This document shows, in pieces, positions 8,846 through 17,218 of a DNA stretch of 64,000 nucleotides. The position numbers and the translations under genes are program-made. Origin of the DNA: JAPOXR01 sp965116115 (GTDB lineage Bacteria; Pseudomonadota; Alphaproteobacteria; Rhodobacterales; Rhodobacteraceae). Position 1 is the stretch's first letter. The number at the start of each line of letters is the position of its first letter. The notes under the pieces are model-generated. The model did no database searches, was not told where the DNA came from, and worked only from the letters and a program-made list of their open reading frames with translations. The DNA lies in NCBI GenBank assembly GCA_965116115.1, contig OZ220486.1, positions 4,402,001-4,466,000 on the forward strand, written 5' to 3'.

Positions 8846-9140
8846 GTGCGGACACATAGCCCGGCCGCGGCCGGAAATCAAACAGCGCCGAACCGCCGCC
8901 GAAAGGAATTCTCCCTGTCGCGGACGGTTCCGCGGGCCGGGCCGGGGCTTTCGGGGCACGGCAGGCGCCCTGAACAGCGCGGCCGTGTTCCAAGGAATGA
9001 TTCCGGCCGTGCCTGACAGGCGCCGACAGGTTTCCCGCCTTCGCCGGGCATGTCCGGCGCCGCGGCGGTGCGGCTGCAACCGGCACCGCGATGCGCGGCT
9101 TTCAGCGATTATACTGAATATCAAGCATTCGAACCATAGT

Positions 9141-9187
9141 GACTGGCCAGCATCCATGTTTCGATTCAATGGCGTTTCGGAAAATTC
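9141..9187 (+). repeat. Left copy of imperfect inverted repeat bounding the defence island
   Basis: Starts gactggccagcatccatg. Its reverse complement matches 18734-18780 with about six or seven differences over 47 bases. The two copies point inward and enclose hsdM-hicBA-hsdS-hsdR and the IS remnants. Seen directly; the meaning (transposon ends, or one shared IS terminus) is inference. Confidence 0.75.
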
Positions 9188-9277
9188 AACCCTTGTTCCG
9201 CGCCGTTCAAACTCTCTCTGATTTCGCTGCCGGACTTCATCCCGACCTCCGGTGTCGGGGAGCTTTCCTGAAATGGT

Positions 9278-11323
9278 ATGATACGGGCGAATCGAACGGC
9301 ATCTGAGTCAAAGAACGGGCGCTGCGTGAACAACTCCGATCTGAACGGGATCGCGAACTACATCTGGAGCATAGCGAACGATGTGCTGCGCGACCTCTAC
9401 GTGCGCGGCAAATACCGCGACGTGATCCTTCCCATGTCCGTTTTGTGCCGTCTTGATGCGGTGCTTGAAGACGGCAAGCAGCCGGTTTTAGAAATGAGGG
9501 CTGCGCTTGATAATGCCGGCGTGGTTGATCAGGATGCCGCCCTGCGCCGGGCCGCGGGACAGGCTTTCTACAACACCTCGCCGTTCACGCTGCGATCGCT
9601 TCGCGCCCGGTCCAATCCGCAGCAGCTCAGGGCTGATTTCGAGGCTTGGCTTGACGGGTTTTCGCCCAATATTCAGGACATCCTCGACAACTTTGAGTTC
9701 CGCAACCAGATTCCGCGCCTTGCGAAGTCCGATGCGCTTGGAGCGTTGATCGAAAAATTCGCCTCTCCCGACATCAACCTGAGCCCCGACCCGGTCAGGA
9801 ACAGCAACGGCTCCATCCGGAGTCCCGGCCTTGACAACCACGGCATGGGCACGATCTTCGAGGAGTTGGTGCGTCGCTTCAACGAGGAAAACAACGAGGA
9901 AGCCGGGGAACACTGGACCCCGAGAGACGCCGTGCGCCTTATGGCGAAACTCGTGTTCCAGCCTATCGCCGACCGTATCGAGTCGGGAACCTATTTGCTC
10001 TACGATGGAGCCTGCGGCACAGGCGGCATGCTGACCCTTGCCGAGGACATCCTGCGGGAACTCGCTGCCGAGCGCGGCAAACGGGTGTCCACGCATCTGT
10101 TCGGCCAGGAAATCAATGCCGAGACTTGCGCCATCTGCAAGGCTGACCTGCTGCTCAAGGGGGGGGGTGAGGCAGCCGACAACATTGCGGGCGGTCCGGA
10201 GTATTCCACGCTCGCCAACGACGCCTTTCCGAACCGGGAATTCGATTTCATGCTGTCCAATCCCCCCTACGGTAAAAGCTGGAAGACCGATCTTGAGCGC
10301 ATGGGCGGCAAAAAAGGAATGCGCGATCCTCGTTTTCTAATCGAACACGGCGGCGATCCGGAATACTCCTTGGTCACGCGCGTGAGCGACGGCCAGATGC
10401 TTTTTCTCGCCAGCAAGCTTGCCAAGATGAAGAGACACACGCCGCTCGGCAGCCGTATCGCCGAGGTGCACAACGGCAGCTCGCTTTTCACCGGCGACGC
10501 TGGACAAGGCGAAAGCAACATCCGCCGCTGGATCATTGAGAATGACTGGCTGGAAGCGATCGTCGCGCTGCCGCTCAACCTGTTCTACAACACCAGCATC
10601 GGCACGTATATATGGGTGCTGACCAACCGCAAACCCGAACACCGGCGCGGCAAGGTGCAGTTGATCGACGCCACGGGATGGCACCGTCCGCTGCGGAAGA
10701 ACCTCGGCAAGAAGAACTGCGAACTCGGCGAGGACGACATCGCCCGCATCTGTGAAACTTTCCTAGCTTTCGAGGAGAGAGAACAGAGCAAGATTTTCGA
10801 CAACGCCGCCTTCGGCTACTGGAAAGTAACGGTCGAAAGGCCGCTGCGCATCGCGGAGGCGGATGCGAACCGCGCCTACACGGCCGCAGAGATAAAGCGG
10901 CTTAAGGAAAACGGCGCGCGGAGCGGAGACGCGCCGCCCGTGATCAGGCGGATTCACAAACGGGGAACGGAGGCCGATCCGCTGCGCGGCATGTTCGAAA
11001 CGACGATCTCCGGAAAGCCGGCCGTCGTGGAGTACGAACCGGACAGCGACCTGCGCGACACGGAGCAAATTCCGCTAAAGGAAGAAGGTGGAATCGGGGC
11101 TTTCCTGCGCCGTGAAGTGCTGCCTTACGCGCCCGATGCCTGGCACAGCCAAGACAGCGTCAAAATCGGCTACGAGATCAGCTTCAACCGCTGTTTCTAC
11201 AAGCCGCAGCCGCTGCGGTCACTGGACAAGATTCGAACGGACATTCTGGCGGCGGAGGGGGAAATCAAGGGACTGCTGGACGAGATCATCGGCATTGTCA
11301 ACACGGAGGAGATGATATCATGA
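9278..11323 (+). CDS. hsdM: Type I restriction-modification DNA methyltransferase subunit
   Basis: N6-adenine methyltransferase subunit of the type I complex, acting with HsdS for modification and with HsdS and HsdR for restriction. 681 residues. An N-terminal helical domain (about 1-160) precedes the SAM motif DGACGTGGM near residue 244 and the catalytic NPPYG near 328; CGTGG and NPPYG are the defining N6-Mtase motifs. A GTG codon at 9326 is an alternative start. The stop overlaps the hicB start by four bases (ATGA). A run of nine G (10159-10167) codes for glycines at about residues 294-297, between the SAM motif and NPPYG, and could switch the gene by slippage. The gene is intact here. Confidence 0.95.
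   Translation: MIRANRTASESKNGRCVNNSDLNGIANYIWSIANDVLRDLYVRGKYRDVILPMSVLCRLDAVLEDGKQPVLEMRAALDNAGVVDQDAALRRAAGQAFYNTSPFTLRSLRARSNPQQLRADFEAWLDGFSPNIQDILDNFEFRNQIPRLAKSDALGALIEKFASPDINLSPDPVRNSNGSIRSPGLDNHGMGTIFEELVRRFNEENNEEAGEHWTPRDAVRLMAKLVFQPIADRIESGTYLLYDGACGTGGMLTLAEDILRELAAERGKRVSTHLFGQEINAETCAICKADLLLKGGGEAADNIAGGPEYSTLANDAFPNREFDFMLSNPPYGKSWKTDLERMGGKKGMRDPRFLIEHGGDPEYSLVTRVSDGQMLFLASKLAKMKRHTPLGSRIAEVHNGSSLFTGDAGQGESNIRRWIIENDWLEAIVALPLNLFYNTSIGTYIWVLTNRKPEHRRGKVQLIDATGWHRPLRKNLGKKNCELGEDDIARICETFLAFEEREQSKIFDNAAFGYWKVTVERPLRIAEADANRAYTAAEIKRLKENGARSGDAPPVIRRIHKRGTEADPLRGMFETTISGKPAVVEYEPDSDLRDTEQIPLKEEGGIGAFLRREVLPYAPDAWHSQDSVKIGYEISFNRCFYKPQPLRSLDKIRTDILAAEGEIKGLLDEIIGIVNTEEMIS
10159..10167 (+). 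repeat. G9 homopolymeric tract inside hsdM
   Basis: Nine consecutive G in the coding strand, read as Lys-Gly-Gly-Gly. Gain or loss of one base would cut HsdM before NPPYG. The present length keeps the frame open. Confidence 0.9.
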
Positions 11324-11517
11324 CCGAAATTATTTTTGAAGTGACCGAAGACGAAGCAGACGGTGGTTATTCAGCCAGCGCGCTCGGTTACGGCATCCAT
11401 ACCCAAGGCGAATCTCTTGAGGATATCCGCAGCAACGTCAGAGAGGCTGTCGATTGCTACTTTGATAATACATTGCCGCGTCCGAAGCTTATCCGGCTGT
11501 ACTTCGTGCGCGATTAG
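11320..11517 (+). CDS. hicB: HicB-type antitoxin
   Basis: 65 residues with the HicB-like fold signature: an N-terminal strand (EIIFEVTEDEADGGYSASAL), GYGIHTQGESLEDIRSNVRE and a C-terminal helix. The usual HicB DNA-binding domain at the C-terminus is absent, as in short HicB/DUF1902-like members. It would neutralise HicA (next gene, 11 bases on). Its start overlaps the hsdM stop (ATGA), so it is translated with the methyltransferase. This antitoxin-first order and its place inside an hsd operon are notable. Symbol by family only. Confidence 0.8.
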   Translation: MTEIIFEVTEDEADGGYSASALGYGIHTQGESLEDIRSNVREAVDCYFDNTLPRPKLIRLYFVRD

Positions 11518-11528
11518 GTTCTCGCAGC

Positions 11529-11771
11529 ATGAAGCTTCCCCGCAATGTGAGCGGGGCGAGACTGCAAGCGTCTCTTCAACGTTTGGGGTATAACGCCGTG
11601 AGAAACAGAAGCTCCCACATACGGATCACCACTCAGGTTAACGGAGAGCATCATAAGGTGATACCGCTGGACACTCCGATCAAGACCAGGACGCAGTCAA
11701 GCATCCCCAAGAGGATTGCTCGGCATCACCATATGACCGTTGAAGAACTTTTTCGTGAACTTGGTCTGTGA
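11529..11771 (+). CDS. hicA: HicA-type mRNA interferase toxin
   Basis: 80 residues of the YcfA/HicA double-stranded-RNA-binding-like fold. VSGARLQASLQRLGYNAVRN is the first helix and strand, and RSSHIRI carries the serine-histidine pair that includes the catalytic histidine of HicA (known family). The middle HHKVIPLDTPIKTRTQ replaces the usual VPxHxxxxLxxGT pattern, and the ending MTVEELFREL is helical. It probably cleaves mRNA when HicB is lost. It starts 11 bases after hicB and ends 13 bases before the chosen hsdS start. It may stabilise the RM island by post-segregational killing (inference). Confidence 0.78.
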   Translation: MKLPRNVSGARLQASLQRLGYNAVRNRSSHIRITTQVNGEHHKVIPLDTPIKTRTQSSIPKRIARHHHMTVEELFRELGL

Positions 11772-11784
11772 AAGCGAAGCTGTC

Positions 11785-13203
11785 ATGAGTCCGATCGACA
11801 TAGGTGCAGCCAAGCCCTACCCGGCCTACAAGGCTTCGGGCGTCGAGTGGCTGGGAGATGTGCCTGCGCATTGGGATATTACAGCGGTGAAACGCCATTA
11901 CGCCATTCAGCTTGGAAAGATGCTCCAAAATGGTCAAAACGCCCCTAATGACACCGAAGTTCTCTATCTCAAGGCTCAGCACATTCAATGGTTTCGCGTG
12001 CGAACTAATGGCCTCCCAACCATGTGGGCGAGTCCAAGTGATCTTGTTCAGTTCGGTGTTGCGCCCGGCGACCTTTTGGTCTGTGAAGGAGGAGAAGGAG
12101 GGCGGTGCGGTATACTGAAACAGGGAGGACACGGATACATTATCCAAAACGCGCTGCATCGCGTACGATCTCGCACTCACAGTCAGAATGAGTTCCTACA
12201 ATATGCGCTGAGTGCGGCTGCCGCGACCGGTTGGCTTGCTGCGCTTAACGAAAAAGCAACAATTGCTCACTTTACCAATGAGCGCTTTGGAATTCTGAAG
12301 GTGTCACTTCCACCTTTCTCAGAACAACCCGCCATCGCCCGCTTTCTCGACTATATGGACCGACGCATCACCCGCTGCATCGAGGCCAAGGAAAAACTGA
12401 TCGCGCTTCTGGAGGAGTACCGGCAGGTCGTGATCAGCGACGCCGTGACAGGCCGGTTCAACGTGCGCACCGGCAAACCCTATCCGGCCTACAAGGCTTC
12501 GGGCGTCGAGTGGCTGGGAGATGTGCCTGCGCATTGGGATATTACAGCGGTGAAACGCCATTACGCCATTCAGCTTGGAAAGATGCTCCAAAATGGTCAA
12601 AACGCCCCTAATGACACCGAAGTTCTCTATCTCAAGGCTCAGCACGTTCAATGGTTTCGCGTGCGAACTAATGGCCTCCCAACCATGTGGGCGAGTCCAA
12701 GTGATCTTGTTCAGTTCGGTGTTGCGCCCGGCGACCTTTTGGTCTGTGAAGGAGGAGAAGGAGGGCGGTGCGGTATACTGAAACAGGGAGGACACGGATA
12801 CATTATCCAAAACGCGCTGCATCGCGTACGATCTCGCACTCACAGTCAGAATGAGTTCCTACAATATGCGCTGAGTGCGGCTGCCGCGACCGGTTGGCTT
12901 GCTGCGCTTAACGAAAAAGCAACAATTGCTCACTTTACCAATGAGCGCTTTGGAATTCTGAAGGTGTCATTTCCACCTTTCTCAGAACAATCTGCCATCG
13001 CCCGCTTTCTTGATAGTAAGACCGAAAAGATTGCAGAAGGCATCCTTCAGGCACAAAATGGGATCGACCTGCTCCACGAATACCGCACACGGCTCATTTC
13101 AGATGTTGTCACCGGTAAGCTTGACGTGCGCGAGGCGGCGGCCGAACTGCCGGAAACGGAATCAATCGGCGGATTCGGTTTCGGCAAAAGCGAAGTCGTC
13201 TGA
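11785..13203 (+). CDS. hsdS: Type I restriction-modification specificity subunit with duplicated target-recognition half
   Basis: Determines the DNA target of the HsdM/HsdR complex. Start chosen at 11785 (MSPIDIGAAK); the frame is open back to 11740, overlapping hicA. The protein has two target-recognition domains separated by conserved helices (IEAKEKLIALLEEYRQ and the matching C-terminal AQNGIDLLHEYRTR). The two recognition domains, each beginning ASGVEWLGDVPAHWDIT, are almost identical through IAHFTNERFGILKVS. A normal HsdS has two different domains for the two halves of a split target, so this one should recognise the same half-site twice, as an inverted repeat. The DNA identity shows recent duplication or gene conversion. 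The C-terminus DVREAAAELPE is normal. Confidence 0.93.
   Translation: MSPIDIGAAKPYPAYKASGVEWLGDVPAHWDITAVKRHYAIQLGKMLQNGQNAPNDTEVLYLKAQHIQWFRVRTNGLPTMWASPSDLVQFGVAPGDLLVCEGGEGGRCGILKQGGHGYIIQNALHRVRSRTHSQNEFLQYALSAAAATGWLAALNEKATIAHFTNERFGILKVSLPPFSEQPAIARFLDYMDRRITRCIEAKEKLIALLEEYRQVVISDAVTGRFNVRTGKPYPAYKASGVEWLGDVPAHWDITAVKRHYAIQLGKMLQNGQNAPNDTEVLYLKAQHVQWFRVRTNGLPTMWASPSDLVQFGVAPGDLLVCEGGEGGRCGILKQGGHGYIIQNALHRVRSRTHSQNEFLQYALSAAAATGWLAALNEKATIAHFTNERFGILKVSFPPFSEQSAIARFLDSKTEKIAEGILQAQNGIDLLHEYRTRLISDVVTGKLDVREAAAELPETESIGGFGFGKSEVV
11821..12350 (+). repeat. Direct repeat, first copy (hsdS recognition domain 1)
   Basis: About 530 bases nearly identical to 12484-13013, offset 663 bases (221 codons, frame kept). 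Only a handful of differences were found: cacatt/cacgtt near 11983, and a few in the last 60 bases near tcacttcc/tcatttcc and caaccc/caatct. Confidence 0.95.
12484..13013 (+). repeat. Direct repeat, second copy (hsdS recognition domain 2)
   Basis: Second copy of the repeat at 11821-12350. Recombination between the copies would delete 663 bases and leave a half-size, single-domain HsdS in frame. Confidence 0.95.
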
Positions 13204-13303
13204 GAGCTTGTTCCTAAAGTCAACTTCATATACCATATATAGTACAAACAAACGTGATTTGAGCGAATTCATATACTGCATAGAGCATTATGGAACAAGC
13301 TCT
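13203..13303. repeat. AT-rich element with 12-bp inverted ends, directly after hsdS
   Basis: AGAGCTTGTTCC at 13203-13214 and its exact reverse complement GGAACAAGCTCT at 13292-13303 enclose 77 AT-rich bases containing ataccatatatagta. It is much lower in GC than its surroundings. It could be a MITE-like element, a transcript-end stem or the promoter region for the downstream remnant; none can be chosen from the sequence. Confidence 0.6.
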
Positions 13304-13357
13304 GAGTGAAAGCCAGCATGCCATTACCGGCAACGCCATGCGAAAGGAGAATATCCT

Positions 13358-13559
13358 ATGACGAACTGAACCACCTGTCCTGAGGTGGAACGCGGTCCCC
13401 CGCAAGATCAGCGGAGCTTGGGCCCTCACAGGAACCAAGGTTCCGGTTTATGCGCAGTTCGGAAACCTTGTCGTGGCCGAGGGGCGGCATCGCATCGCGG
13501 AAATGCAGGCGGCGATTGATGACGTACGGCTACCGCATGTGCGGGAATTTCTGATATAA
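13358..13559 (+). pseudogene. DUF433-type antitoxin remnant
   Basis: A start codon with a good AAAGGAG site 8 bases upstream opens MTN, followed at once by a TGA. In the same frame TTCPEVERGP follows, then a shift in a run of five C brings in PRKISGAWALTGTKVPVYAQ and FGNL. CPxVERxPxKxSGAWxxxGTxVPV is the opening of DUF433 proteins (VapB54-like antitoxins, usually paired with a PIN-type toxin). The remaining residues to the stop at 13559 are not recognisable. The nonsense codon and frameshift make it inactive. No toxin partner remains. Confidence 0.6.
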
Positions 13560-14160
13560 GGACTTATTCTGTTCTGAAAATTGAGTGGAAAAAACTGGAA
13601 TGGCGGCAAAGTGGACGCCGAATATGATCAACGGCGCAGGGGAATTTACTGCTATAAGAATCAATCCCTTTGTCTGCTTTGAGGGATCACTTTCCGGTAC
13701 CGTACCGTGAAGTTCTCCGATTCTGCCGAATGGTTCCCTGCCGCCGATGAGAAACAAGTTCGCGCAGCATTTGCACACGAAGATAGAGGGCCGAGAACGG
13801 CGCTGACGTTTTGAATCTTATGTTCGATCAAGGAACTCCCGTGACGCGGGGGCATTATTTTCCAACGCATTCAATGTACTAATGTGCGCTACGTCGGCGA
13901 AAAACCGGGCCGGCCAAGGCAGGGGTGCGCCGGTCGGGCGCGTTCAACGGAAGGACACGAAATTATTGTGCCTAAAAACTCTGTGATGGATGGCCAGCGT
14001 CAGTCGGCGGCCTCTCTGTCGATATCATGCCATAGCAGATTTCGCAATCATCCTGCAAAAGCCTTTTCGGAGGTCAGCCGTCGTGCACAGAAAACTGCCC
14101 AAACTATCGTGAAAAGGCTGCCCTGCGAGACCGCCGAGGCGCTGGTTTGGACCGAGTGAC
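13560..14160. other. Region upstream of hsdR, no recognised gene
   Basis: 601 bases. A 91-codon open frame (13884-14159) ends one base before the hsdR GTG start, so it could be coupled to hsdR, but its composition (many Arg/Ser/Gln, no family resemblance) does not look like a conserved protein. The rest appears to be decayed sequence. Confidence 0.4.
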
Positions 14161-17100
14161 GTGGCAACCGATACCAGCGAACGAGGCCTTGAACGCCTGA
14201 TCTGCGCAGCGCTCGCGGGCGACCCATGTGATCCGCCGGCAGCGAAAACCGTGGGCGAACCGGCCGCCGGTTACGGCGGTGCAGGCTGGTGCGGCGGTAA
14301 CTGGCACGACTACGACCGCGAATACTGTGTGGATCTGCCCCAACTCGCTTCTTTTCTACGCGCCACCCAACCGGAAACCGCCAAGGCCTTGGGTCTGGAG
14401 GAAGACAGCCCGGCCCGGCGCAAGTTTCTCAAACGTCTGCGGAACGAAATCACGAAGCGGGGTACGTCTGACGTGCTTCGACGAGGCATTCAGCACGGCC
14501 CGCATGAAGTCAGGCTGTTCTTCGGCACGCCGTCGCCCGGCAACATAATGGCGCAGGAACGGTTCAAGCAAAATCGTTTCACCGTCACCCGTCAGCTTCG
14601 CTACAGCCTCAGCGAGCCGCAGCGGGCGCTGGACATCGCGCTCTTCGTTAACGGCTTGCCGGTCATCACTTTCGAACTCAAGAATAATCTTACCAAACAG
14701 ACTGTGAGCGATGCGGTCGAGCAATACCGGAATGTCCGCAACCCGCGCGATAAGCTGTTTGAATTCGGGCGCTGCATCGCGCACTTCGCAGTGGACGAAT
14801 CCGAGGTGCGTTTCTGCACCCACATCAAGGGCAAGGAGTCGTGGTTCCTGCCATTTAACCGCGGCTGGAACGACGGCGCCGGCAATCCGCCCGACCCCAG
14901 CGGAGTGAAGACCGCTTACCTGTGGCGCGAGGTGTTGACCCGCGACAGCCTGACCGACATCCTCGAAAACTACGTCCAGATCGTGGAGAAATCCAACAGG
15001 AACTCCGGCCGCAGGAAGCGGCAGCAGATATGGCCCCGTTTTCATCAGCTTGAAGCCGTACGTCGGCTGCTTGCGGATGTGGCGGAGCGCGGGGCGGGCC
15101 GGCGCTATCTGATTCAGCACTCAGCCGGCAGCGGCAAGAGTAACTCAATCGCTTGGCTGGCGCACCAAATGATCGCGCTGAGCCAAGACGGTGACGCGAT
15201 TTTCGATTCCGTTATCGTTGTGACTGATCGTCGCATTCTTGACCGGCAGATCACCGACACCATTCGGCACTACGCCCACATCAGTTCCACCGTGGGCCAC
15301 GCCGAGCAGTCCGGCGACCTGCGCCGCTTCATCGAGTCCGGCAAGAAGATCATCATCTCGACGGTGCAGAAGTTTCCGTTCATTCTTGACGAAATCGGCG
15401 ATACGCAGCGCGGCCGCTGCTTCGCCATCATAATTGATGAGGCGCATTCCAGCCAAGGCGGCCGCACCAGCGCGGCTATCGCGCAGGCGCTCTCTGCAGC
15501 GGGCACGAAGGAATTGGAAGAGACATTTGAAGACAAGATCAACCGGTTGATGGAGTCGCGCAAGCTGCTGCCCAATGCCAGTTATTTCGCATTCACAGCC
15601 ACGCCCAAGAACAAGACGCTTGAGTTGTTCGGATATCCGGATCCTCAGCCCGACGGTACGGTCAAGCACCGTGTTTTGCACAGCTACACCATGAAACAGG
15701 CGATCCAAGAAGGCTTCATCTTGGATGTGCTGACGCATTACACGCCGGTTCTGAGTTACTACAGGCTTATCAAGACCATTGAAAATGACCCGGAGTTCGA
15801 CACGAAGAAAGCGCAGAAGAAACTTCGTCGTTTTGTCGAGGGCCATGACCGCGCCATCCGCCTAAAAGCCGAAATCATAGCGGACCACTTTCACGACCAG
15901 GTGATTGACCGTGGTAAAGTCGGCGGAGAAGCCCGGGCAATGGTCGTCGCTGACGGAGTTGAGCGCACCATTCGGTATTTCCACGCTATTAACGATTATA
16001 TGAAGGAACGCAAGAGCCCGTTCCGGGCCATAGTCGCGTTCTCCGACGAGCACAAATACGGCGACGCGATGGTCAGCGAGGCATCTTTGAACGGTTTCCC
16101 GGCCAGCTGGATCACCGAAAAGATACGGGAGCGACCCTACCGATTCCTCGTTTGCGCCGAAAAATTCCAAACCGGGTACGACGAGCCGCTGTTGCATACG
16201 ATGTACGTGGACAAGCGACTTTCCGGAATCCACGCGGTGCAAACGCTCTCACGCCTCAACCGGGCGTATCCGAAAAAGCATGATGCCTTTGTGCTGGATT
16301 TCATGAACGACTCAGAGATCATCAGCGACGCGTTCGCCGACTACTATCGCACGACGATCCTGTCCGACGAGACCGACCCCGACAAGCTGCATGACCTGCA
16401 GGCGGCTCTGGACGGCGCCCAGGTCTATTCGCCCGGTCAGGTCGAAGGCTTCACGCGCCGCTATCTCAACGACTGCGGACGCGACCAGCTTGATCCGATC
16501 CTTGACGAATGCGTGGAGATCTACCTGCGCGAACTTGACGAGGACGGTCAGGCCGACTTCAAAGGCAAGGCCGAGGCGTTCGTGCGAAACTACAACTTCC
16601 TCGCTTGCATCTTGCCCTACGTCAACGCCGCTTGGGAAACGCGGTCAATTTTTCTCAACTTCCTGATTCCCAAACTGCCGTCTCCGCGTGAGGACGACCT
16701 GTCCAAGGGCATTCTCGAAGTCATCGACATGGACAGCTATCGGATTGAGAAACAGGCGGCCCTGAAAATCTCTCTTCCCGATGAGGATGCCGAAATCGAA
16801 CCGGTGCCGCCAAGCGGCGGAGGCGGCCGGCCTGAACCCGATATGGACCGGCTCTCCAGCATCCTGAAGCAGTTCAACGATCTGTTCGCGGATATACAGT
16901 GGGAGAACAGGGACCGCGTGGAAAAGCTCATCACCCGAACGATTCCCAAGCGTGTCGCCGCTGACGAGGCGTACAGAAACGCACTGAACAATTCAGACAC
17001 GGAAAACACCCGGATCGAGTTCGAGAAAACCCTTCAAAAGGAGATCGTTTCGCTGATCAATGACGACAGTCAATTGTACAAACAGTTCATGGATAACAAC

Positions 17101-17193
17101 GATTTCAGACACTGGATAACGAACGTGACATTGGAACTGACGACGCAAGAGGCTGAAGCCTCGCGCCGCACAACCCCTGTGGACAGCTGCTAG
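14161..17193 (+). CDS. hsdR: Type I restriction enzyme motor/endonuclease subunit
   Basis: Translocates DNA using ATP and cleaves at distance from an unmethylated target. 1010 residues from a GTG start; the next residues ATDTSERGLERLI fit the family's N-terminus. The endonuclease (PD-(D/E)XK) region lies near residues 140-190, with ITFELKN carrying the E-x-K pair. The SF2 helicase core follows: Walker A QHSAGSGKSNSIAWL near 320, DEAH box IIIDEAHSSQGG near 425, and FTATPKNKTLE as motif III. The C-terminal helical domain ends near 1000. It is separated from hsdS by 957 bases of decayed sequence. Full length, with no internal damage seen. Confidence 0.96.
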   Translation: MATDTSERGLERLICAALAGDPCDPPAAKTVGEPAAGYGGAGWCGGNWHDYDREYCVDLPQLASFLRATQPETAKALGLEEDSPARRKFLKRLRNEITKRGTSDVLRRGIQHGPHEVRLFFGTPSPGNIMAQERFKQNRFTVTRQLRYSLSEPQRALDIALFVNGLPVITFELKNNLTKQTVSDAVEQYRNVRNPRDKLFEFGRCIAHFAVDESEVRFCTHIKGKESWFLPFNRGWNDGAGNPPDPSGVKTAYLWREVLTRDSLTDILENYVQIVEKSNRNSGRRKRQQIWPRFHQLEAVRRLLADVAERGAGRRYLIQHSAGSGKSNSIAWLAHQMIALSQDGDAIFDSVIVVTDRRILDRQITDTIRHYAHISSTVGHAEQSGDLRRFIESGKKIIISTVQKFPFILDEIGDTQRGRCFAIIIDEAHSSQGGRTSAAIAQALSAAGTKELEETFEDKINRLMESRKLLPNASYFAFTATPKNKTLELFGYPDPQPDGTVKHRVLHSYTMKQAIQEGFILDVLTHYTPVLSYYRLIKTIENDPEFDTKKAQKKLRRFVEGHDRAIRLKAEIIADHFHDQVIDRGKVGGEARAMVVADGVERTIRYFHAINDYMKERKSPFRAIVAFSDEHKYGDAMVSEASLNGFPASWITEKIRERPYRFLVCAEKFQTGYDEPLLHTMYVDKRLSGIHAVQTLSRLNRAYPKKHDAFVLDFMNDSEIISDAFADYYRTTILSDETDPDKLHDLQAALDGAQVYSPGQVEGFTRRYLNDCGRDQLDPILDECVEIYLRELDEDGQADFKGKAEAFVRNYNFLACILPYVNAAWETRSIFLNFLIPKLPSPREDDLSKGILEVIDMDSYRIEKQAALKISLPDEDAEIEPVPPSGGGGRPEPDMDRLSSILKQFNDLFADIQWENRDRVEKLITRTIPKRVAADEAYRNALNNSDTENTRIEFEKTLQKEIVSLINDDSQLYKQFMDNNDFRHWITNVTLELTTQEAEASRRTTPVDSC

Positions 17194-17218
17194 TAGTCCG
17201 TCATTGTTGAATTGACAG

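Noticed and set aside
13884..14159. A 91-codon frame ending one base before hsdR
   Set aside because: Position suggests coupling but no conserved protein pattern is visible; kept only as part of a gap note.
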